Shown here: positions 59,189 to 64,000 of the stretch, piece by piece | Position numbering within the stretch: the first letter of the stretch is position 1 | How the letters are laid out: every line of letters begins with the position of its first letter | From: GCA-2794515 sp034436155 | GTDB lineage: Bacteria; Chloroflexota; Anaerolineae; Aggregatilineales; Phototrophicaceae | NCBI GenBank assembly: GCA_034436155.1 | Contig: DAOTVP010000041.1 | Coordinates: 28,378-92,377, forward strand | DNA length: 64,000 nt | Direction: 5' to 3' | Program-made: the position numbers and the translations under genes | Notes under the pieces: generated by a model | Seen by the model: the letters and a program-made list of their open reading frames with translations, nothing else | Told to the model about the DNA's origin: nothing | The model's database searches: none

Positions 59189-59218
59189 TTGGCATTATGC
59201 CCTATACTTGGGTACAAT
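59189..59218 (+). promoter_or_regulatory. Sigma-70 promoter for the Fe-S oxidoreductase
   Basis: TTGGCA (59189-59194), an 18-base spacer and TACAAT (59213-59218), about 50 bases ahead of the start codon. Confidence 0.7.
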
Positions 59219-59274
59219 GAAAGAAATATTCGAATGACGATTTGATTAATTTTTTGAAACAAGGATTTTTAATC

Positions 59275-61323
59275 ATGCTTACGCCTGTTGAACAGATGTT
59301 ATTTGTATTTTTGGCGTTGTTGGCAATCGGCGCGACCATTCACGGTTTTAACGAAATGTACCTGATCATCAATCGGGGTACAGGCACGTTGCGCCTGAAT
59401 AAATTGCCTGCGCGGTTGTGGAAGGCGCTCACGGTTTACATCACCCAAAAGACCACCCTCAAAACCCGTCGCCTCTCTAGTTTGATACATTTGGGGATTG
59501 TGTGGGGCTTCACCTATTACTTTTTGGTCAATGCGGTGGATGTGATGTATGGTTTCATCCCCAATTTTGAAGACACGCTCAAAAGTTTTGGCGTGTTATA
59601 TGACCTGTTCCGTTTGGGTGCAGATGTATTAAGCATCGCCGTATTGGGCGGGGTCGCCTATTTTATCGCCCGCCGTTTCTTTTTGCCCAATAAGACTGAA
59701 TTGCAATATCACGATAATGTGTTGTTGCATCCGCGTGTCAAAGCGGGCGCGGTGTCGGTGGATTCGCTCATCGTGGGGATTTTCATCCTCAGCCATGTCG
59801 GTGCGCGATTTTTAGGCGAGGCGGTCTTGGTGGCACAACACGGTTCAGACCCGTGGATGCCATTTGCGACCATCGTTTCGCCGTTATTTGCGGGGATGAG
59901 TCCCGATGGCTTAGAAGTCATGCGCCATGTGTTTTGGTGGGTGGCGCTGGGTGGCATCCTCATCTTCACACCCTATTTTCCCTATACCAAACACGCCCAT
60001 TTATTCATGGCACCGCTCAATTTTCTCACCAAGCCAGAACGCACCTCGCTCGGCGAGATGAAACCGCTCAATTTTGAGGATGAGACTATCGAACAATTCG
60101 GCGCGAACAAACTCGAAGATTTGCCCATGACCAGCATTTTCGATGGCTTCGCGTGTATTATGTGTAATCGGTGTCAAGATGTATGCCCTGCGTATGTCAC
60201 AGGTAAAGAACTATCGCCATCGGCGCTCGAAATCAATAAACGTTACGCCATGAAAGAAAATATGACCAGCCTCGCTAATGGCGAACCCTCGCCACAAGAA
60301 TTGATGGGGTGGGTGATCAGCGAATCGGCGGTGTGGGCATGTACATCGTGCGGTGCGTGTGTGGATATTTGTCCGGTTGGCAACGAACCGATGCACGACA
60401 TCCTCGAAATACGTCGTGATGCCGTATTGATGCAAGGCAACTTCCCCGCCGATTTACAAAAAGCCTTTAAGGGGATGGAACGGCAGGGTAACCCGTGGCA
60501 AAATGCCGAACCGCGTTTTAATTGGGCGAAAGGATTAGAATTCCCCGTCCCGACCCACGAAGAAAATCCCAATTTTGAAATTTTATACTGGGTAGGATGC
60601 GCCGCCAGTTACGACCCACGCGCTCAACTCACCGCCCGCGCCTTAGTCAAGGTGTTGCATAAAGCCGGCATCAATTTTGCCGTGTTGGGCGATGCCGAAA
60701 CGTGTACAGGCGATGTCGCTCGTCGTGCGGGCAAAGAGGATATTTATCAAGAATTGGCGATGCAAAATGTCGAGACGCTCAACGCCGCCAAGCCCCCACG
60801 CATTGTCGTGACCTGTCCACATTGCTATCACAATATTGGCAAAGAGTATCATCAATTCGGTGGGAATTACGAAGTGGTGCATCATACCGAACTCATCGAA
60901 GAATTGATTGCCGCGGGGCGCTTGCCGATGGATGCCCACCCCAACAAGATGCCCAACGTCACCTTCCACGACCCGTGTTATCTGGGACGGCATAATGGGG
61001 TGGTGGATGCGCCACGCAATGTCTTGGAGAGCATTGGCATTGTGAACACCGAAATGCCACGCAACAAGAAAAATTCGTTCTGTTGTGGTGCAGGCGGGGC
61101 GCAATTCTGGAAAGAGGAAGAACATGGCACGAAAGCCGTCAATATCGAGCGGTACGAAGAAGCCAAAGCCACTGGCACGGAAGTCGTGGCGGTGGGGTGT
61201 CCGTTCTGTATGCAGATGTTCAATTCTGCCCAATCCAGCACAGGCGGGACGGGTCCGGAAGTGAAGGATATTGTCGAGATTATCGCCGATCGCATCACCG
61301 TGAATGTGCCTGCAGGCGATTAG
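59275..61323 (+). CDS. Membrane Fe-S oxidoreductase with CCG domains (heterodisulfide-reductase-like)
   Basis: A 682-residue protein. The N-terminal part has five or six spans with several His (RLSSLIHLGIVWGF, ILSHVGARFLGE), resembling a NarI-type b-haem module. Two [4Fe-4S] motifs follow: CIMCNRCQDVCP (294-305) and CTSCGACVDICP (356-367). Two CCG domains end the protein: CPHCYHNIGKEY with FHDPCYLGRHNGV, and the closing SFCCGAGGAQFW with GCPFCMQMF. This layout is that of electron-transfer proteins that link soluble donors (such as ETF) to the quinone pool. The start at 59275 has AAGGA ahead. Single gene with own promoter and terminator. Confidence 0.92.
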   Translation: MLTPVEQMLFVFLALLAIGATIHGFNEMYLIINRGTGTLRLNKLPARLWKALTVYITQKTTLKTRRLSSLIHLGIVWGFTYYFLVNAVDVMYGFIPNFEDTLKSFGVLYDLFRLGADVLSIAVLGGVAYFIARRFFLPNKTELQYHDNVLLHPRVKAGAVSVDSLIVGIFILSHVGARFLGEAVLVAQHGSDPWMPFATIVSPLFAGMSPDGLEVMRHVFWWVALGGILIFTPYFPYTKHAHLFMAPLNFLTKPERTSLGEMKPLNFEDETIEQFGANKLEDLPMTSIFDGFACIMCNRCQDVCPAYVTGKELSPSALEINKRYAMKENMTSLANGEPSPQELMGWVISESAVWACTSCGACVDICPVGNEPMHDILEIRRDAVLMQGNFPADLQKAFKGMERQGNPWQNAEPRFNWAKGLEFPVPTHEENPNFEILYWVGCAASYDPRAQLTARALVKVLHKAGINFAVLGDAETCTGDVARRAGKEDIYQELAMQNVETLNAAKPPRIVVTCPHCYHNIGKEYHQFGGNYEVVHHTELIEELIAAGRLPMDAHPNKMPNVTFHDPCYLGRHNGVVDAPRNVLESIGIVNTEMPRNKKNSFCCGAGGAQFWKEEEHGTKAVNIERYEEAKATGTEVVAVGCPFCMQMFNSAQSSTGGTGPEVKDIVEIIADRITVNVPAGD

Positions 61324-61368
61324 ATTTTAGAGGCGGTTGTCGGGATGGCATATAGCCTCGATAATTGT

Positions 61369-61391
61369 GACGCGCTTATGCGCGTCTTTTT
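61369..61391 (+). terminator. Rho-independent terminator after the Fe-S oxidoreductase gene
   Basis: GACGCGC (61369-61375), loop TTAT, GCGCGTC (61380-61386) and TTTTT. The stem has the same sequence core as the dispersed GACGCGC family, so an element seems to be used as terminator. Confidence 0.88.
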
Positions 61392-61498
61392 ATTTGATTA
61401 TTCCCTACGTTCTTCATAATTTGTAAAAAACAATTCATAATCGCTTGCGAAAAACCGTAATTTTCGTTAAAGTTCGTATATATCAAGTGAGAGGAGTG

Positions 61499-62644
61499 AT
61501 GGCATTTTTATCCCATTGGATAAACGATTGCCAAAATCATATGAAACAACCATTCTTTTTTGTATTTCTAACCTTGCTCTTGTTGCCATCGATTGTGATA
61601 GCGCAGACCGCCGAACACACCTGTCCTGATATTGTCAACAGGGCGCTCGAAGCCGCCAACGAGATGTGTAGTTCTTTGGGGCGCAACCAAGTGTGTTATG
61701 GCAATTTTCGGCTCGAAGCGACCCCACAAGATAATGCCACAGCCTTCTATTTTGACCGTGTGGGCGATAAGGTTAGTGTGAATGATATTTCGACCCTGCA
61801 ACTCAGCCCGATGGATGTCGATGCGGGTGAATGGGGCGTGGCGGTGATGTTGCTCCAAGCCAATTTGCCCGGCACCTTGCCCGGTCAAAATGTAACTGTT
61901 ATCTTGTTTGGAGATGTGTTCATTCAGAATCAGACAACACAAGAACAAGTCGAAAATGGCGAATTTACCCCCATGCAAGCCTTTTATCTGACGACCGGTA
62001 TCGGCGATTCGCGTTGTGCCGAAGCGTCCGAAAGCGGGATGCTCGTCCAAACACCCAAAGGTGTCGGTGAGGTGAATTTCCTTATCAATGGTGTAGAAGT
62101 GGCGATGGGGTCTACGGTGATGTTCCAAGCCCCAACCGATAATGAACTGACTGCTACCACCATTGAAGGTGCGGCGGTGCTAAAAGTGGATGGTCAAGCG
62201 TACCCTGTTTTGCAGGGAACACGATTTGGTGTGCAACGCTTGCCCGAAAATGTGCGTTTTATCCCCATCCCCGATTTGCCCGATGCGTATCCGCTCGAAA
62301 GTGTGCAATCACTCCCGTTGGGGTTGCTCGCTCGTCCTATCGAAATCGCTCTACCGTTAGATAAAACCGCCTTAGCCGAATTACAAAATCGGATTGATAA
62401 TAACCTGCCTCTGTGTGGAGAGCCACCTTTTCCATCGTGCGATGATTTAATCCCATCATTGGGCGGCGTGGGATGTGTCTTCCCCGAAAATTATGAGGAT
62501 AATATCGTCCCAGAAGAACTCGCCAATGTGCCTATCTGCGAAGCATCGGGTTTTTATGTGCCAACTGATGATACCACTCAAACCGATACGTCATCGGTAT
62601 CTGTGCCGAATAATCAACACAATAATCAGCAGTCAGATGACTGA
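61499..62644 (+). CDS. Secreted protein with FecR-like segment (paralogue 1)
   Basis: About 381 residues. A signal peptide ends at LLPSIVIAQ; with the ATG at 61541 it would begin MKQPFFFVFL, but AGAGGAGTG supports the ATG at 61499. The mature part contains Cys pairs (HTCPDIVNRALEA, RNQVCYGNFRLEATPQ), a central FecR-like segment (LVQTPKGVGEVNFLINGVEV, then TIEGAAVLKVDGQAYPVLQG) and a C-terminal Cys-rich part (PLCGEPPFPSCDDL). It is a tandem paralogue of the next gene. The role is unknown; a surface or envelope sensor or binding protein would fit. Confidence 0.78.
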   Translation: MAFLSHWINDCQNHMKQPFFFVFLTLLLLPSIVIAQTAEHTCPDIVNRALEAANEMCSSLGRNQVCYGNFRLEATPQDNATAFYFDRVGDKVSVNDISTLQLSPMDVDAGEWGVAVMLLQANLPGTLPGQNVTVILFGDVFIQNQTTQEQVENGEFTPMQAFYLTTGIGDSRCAEASESGMLVQTPKGVGEVNFLINGVEVAMGSTVMFQAPTDNELTATTIEGAAVLKVDGQAYPVLQGTRFGVQRLPENVRFIPIPDLPDAYPLESVQSLPLGLLARPIEIALPLDKTALAELQNRIDNNLPLCGEPPFPSCDDLIPSLGGVGCVFPENYEDNIVPEELANVPICEASGFYVPTDDTTQTDTSSVSVPNNQHNNQQSDD

Positions 62645-62666
62645 ATAAAAATAACCCGATTCAAAG

Positions 62667-62694
62667 AGCGAGTGCCATACAGCCTCGCTTTTTT
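62667..62694 (+). terminator. Terminator between the two secreted paralogues
   Basis: AGCGAG (62667-62672), an 11-base loop, CTCGCT (62684-62689) and TTTTT. The two paralogues are therefore likely separate transcripts. Confidence 0.82.
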
Positions 62695-62793
62695 GATTCC
62701 AAATGCTAATTTTTCGTAAATTTTGTGTAACTTTGCTTGCCATAAGACGGTAACTGGTATACAGTGTGAATTAAAAATATGGAGCAGATACAG

Positions 62794-63909
62794 ATGAGAA
62801 AATCGTTTTTTCTAACATGGATGGTATTATTTTTATTGCCGTCTATCGTCATCGCCCAGACCGCCAATACTTGCCCGGATATTGTCAACATCGCATTACG
62901 GGCGGCAGATGAATTATGCGCCGATTTAGGGCGCAATATGGTGTGCTATGGCAATTTTAGACTGGATGCGACCCCACAAGAGGGCGCATCAGGATTTTAT
63001 TTTGACCGTATTGGTGATGTTGCCCCTGTCAATGACCTCGCCAGCCTTGTTCTAAGCCCCATGAATGAAGATTCAGGTGAATGGGGTGTGGCGGTGATGG
63101 CGCTCCAAGCCAACCTGCCCGATACATTGCCCGGTCAAAATGTGACCTTTATTTTATTCGGCGATGTAACACTCGAAAATGCGACCACGCCCGAACAGGT
63201 TGAAAATGGCGAATTTACCCCCATGCAAGCCTTTTACCTGACGACAGGTATTGGTGATGTCGGATGTGCCGAAGCACCCGAAAGCGGGATGCTCGTCCAA
63301 ACACCCAAAGGCGTAGGCGAAATCGCGTTTAATGTCAATGGTGTCGATGTGGTGATGGGATCTACGGTGTTTTTTCAGGCGCAAAATCAAGACCAACTCA
63401 CAGCGACTACCGTAGAAGGATCTGCTGTGTTGACGGTAGACGATCAATCATTCCCGGTGTTGGCTGGGACGCGCTTCGGTCTTGAACGCCGTGAAAACAT
63501 CATCCAGACCCTGAGCGATTTTCCAGAAAGTTATGCCGATACTTTAGATCGCCTGAATGTGTTGCCCTTGCGTTTATTAGACCGCGAAATCCAAATTTAC
63601 CCGCCATTAGACGGCGAAATTTTAGATGAATTGCGCCAACGCATTCAAAATAATCAACCCCTGTGCGGTGAACCGCCGTTCCTGCCGTGTGAGGAAGTGC
63701 CTGCGATTATTGGCGGTCAATCATGTGTATTCCCCGAAAATTATGAGGATAACCTTGTCCCATTGGATAGTGCCAACCGCCCAATTTGTCCACAGTCGCG
63801 CTTCTTTGAGCAGATGCCACCCCCCGATACCATTCACCCACCAATAGGATCGAATTTGCCTGTAAATAACCCCACCTGTATTTATAAGGGCTTTTGCAAA
63901 GTCAGCTAG
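62794..63909 (+). CDS. Secreted protein with FecR-like segment (paralogue 2)
   Basis: A 371-residue protein, paralogue of the previous gene. The signal peptide runs from MRKSFFLTWMVLFLLPSIV to IAQ, the same final residues as its sister. Shared blocks are RNMVCYGNFRLDATPQ, GEWGVAVMALQANLPDTLPG, ENGEFTPMQAFYLTTGIGD, ESGMLVQTPKGVGEIAF and the Cys motif PLCGEPPFLPC with CVFPENYEDN. The tail differs (it ends NPTCIYKGFCKVS, adding Cys). GGAG lies eight bases before the ATG at 62794; an ATG at 62779 is less likely. Function unknown. Confidence 0.8.
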   Translation: MRKSFFLTWMVLFLLPSIVIAQTANTCPDIVNIALRAADELCADLGRNMVCYGNFRLDATPQEGASGFYFDRIGDVAPVNDLASLVLSPMNEDSGEWGVAVMALQANLPDTLPGQNVTFILFGDVTLENATTPEQVENGEFTPMQAFYLTTGIGDVGCAEAPESGMLVQTPKGVGEIAFNVNGVDVVMGSTVFFQAQNQDQLTATTVEGSAVLTVDDQSFPVLAGTRFGLERRENIIQTLSDFPESYADTLDRLNVLPLRLLDREIQIYPPLDGEILDELRQRIQNNQPLCGEPPFLPCEEVPAIIGGQSCVFPENYEDNLVPLDSANRPICPQSRFFEQMPPPDTIHPPIGSNLPVNNPTCIYKGFCKVS

Positions 63910-63973
63910 CGAAAAAGAGAGAAACCGAGTAATGTGGATTTATCACATAAACACAGACACGGAGACTCTCTTA

Positions 63974-64000
63974 TGCTTAAATGTACCACAGAAACAACAC
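63974..64000 (+). CDS. Possible gene start at window edge
   Basis: ATG at 63974 with GGAG eight bases ahead (63962-63965), reading MLKCTTETT to the window end. Too short to name; listed because of the clear ribosome site. Confidence 0.3.

Noticed and set aside
1..64000. Prophage, integrase, transposase or replication origin
   Set aside because: No integrase, transposase, terminase, dnaA or DnaA-box cluster was recognised; the only mobile-like signals are the palindromic repeats and the small HTH module.

Overview
The window reads as a stretch of chromosome from a free-living aerobic bacterium, most likely a member of the Chloroflexota (Anaerolineae-like). This is inferred from gene content: several Uma2-family and DUF4058 genes, a b6-type cytochrome b with a Rieske protein and multiheme-free c cytochromes, a Cys-type CcmE, a T-box ahead of pheS, and TTG starts alongside good Shine-Dalgarno sites. 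There is no ribosomal RNA, no recognisable origin and no intact phage. Base composition is near balanced and even, except for one AT-rich Uma2 gene (57838-58410).

Layout. 1-2593: an ABC-2 exporter operon (minus strand; ATPase, permease, truncated second permease), then an HNH endonuclease. 3695-4446: a small module on the minus strand with an excisionase-like HTH protein, two tiny ORFs and its own promoter and terminator. 4532-9722: pheS and pheT under a T-box, with an SGNH hydrolase gene between them. 9990-24882: housekeeping genes on both strands: MFS carrier, tRNA-Ser(CGA), DUF1684, solute-binding lipoprotein, coaX, M42 peptidase, acetyltransferases, a dienelactone-hydrolase-like protein, split ThrE exporter, tRNA-Asn, tadA, M1 aminopeptidase, rnd, corA.

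24969-37359: a respiratory block. A consensus promoter leads into Rieske, cytochrome b and a two-haem c cytochrome; then come a one-haem c cytochrome, a small membrane protein, and the haem delivery genes ccmE-(unknown)-ccmA-ccmB-ccmC, followed by three secreted unknowns. The maturation genes sit directly beside the c cytochromes they would serve. 37470-48207: M20 peptidase, ECF sigma factor with its probable anti-sigma, a maltodextrin-degrading set (GH13, GH13, malQ), LysR, and two Uma2 genes.

48387-53338: a Mn/Zn-type ABC importer. The last permease carries a Cys-rich insert and a C-terminal winged-helix domain, and the promoter of the first gene carries an inverted repeat with TTAG/CTAA half-sites. 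Together these look like a transporter that encodes its own repressor, similar in plan to the chlamydial YtgCR fusion. 53298-63909: DUF4058, carotenoid oxygenase, hisS, two Uma2 genes, a frameshifted DinB-like gene, a large membrane Fe-S oxidoreductase, and two tandem secreted paralogues with a FecR-like segment.

Across the whole window the intergenic gaps hold a family of palindromic elements, usually arranged as two inverted hairpins around a short linker that begins and ends with GTAC or GTA. Two of these elements lie inside the 5' coding regions of the metal transporter genes. This repeat family and the self-regulated metal transporter are the most interesting findings.
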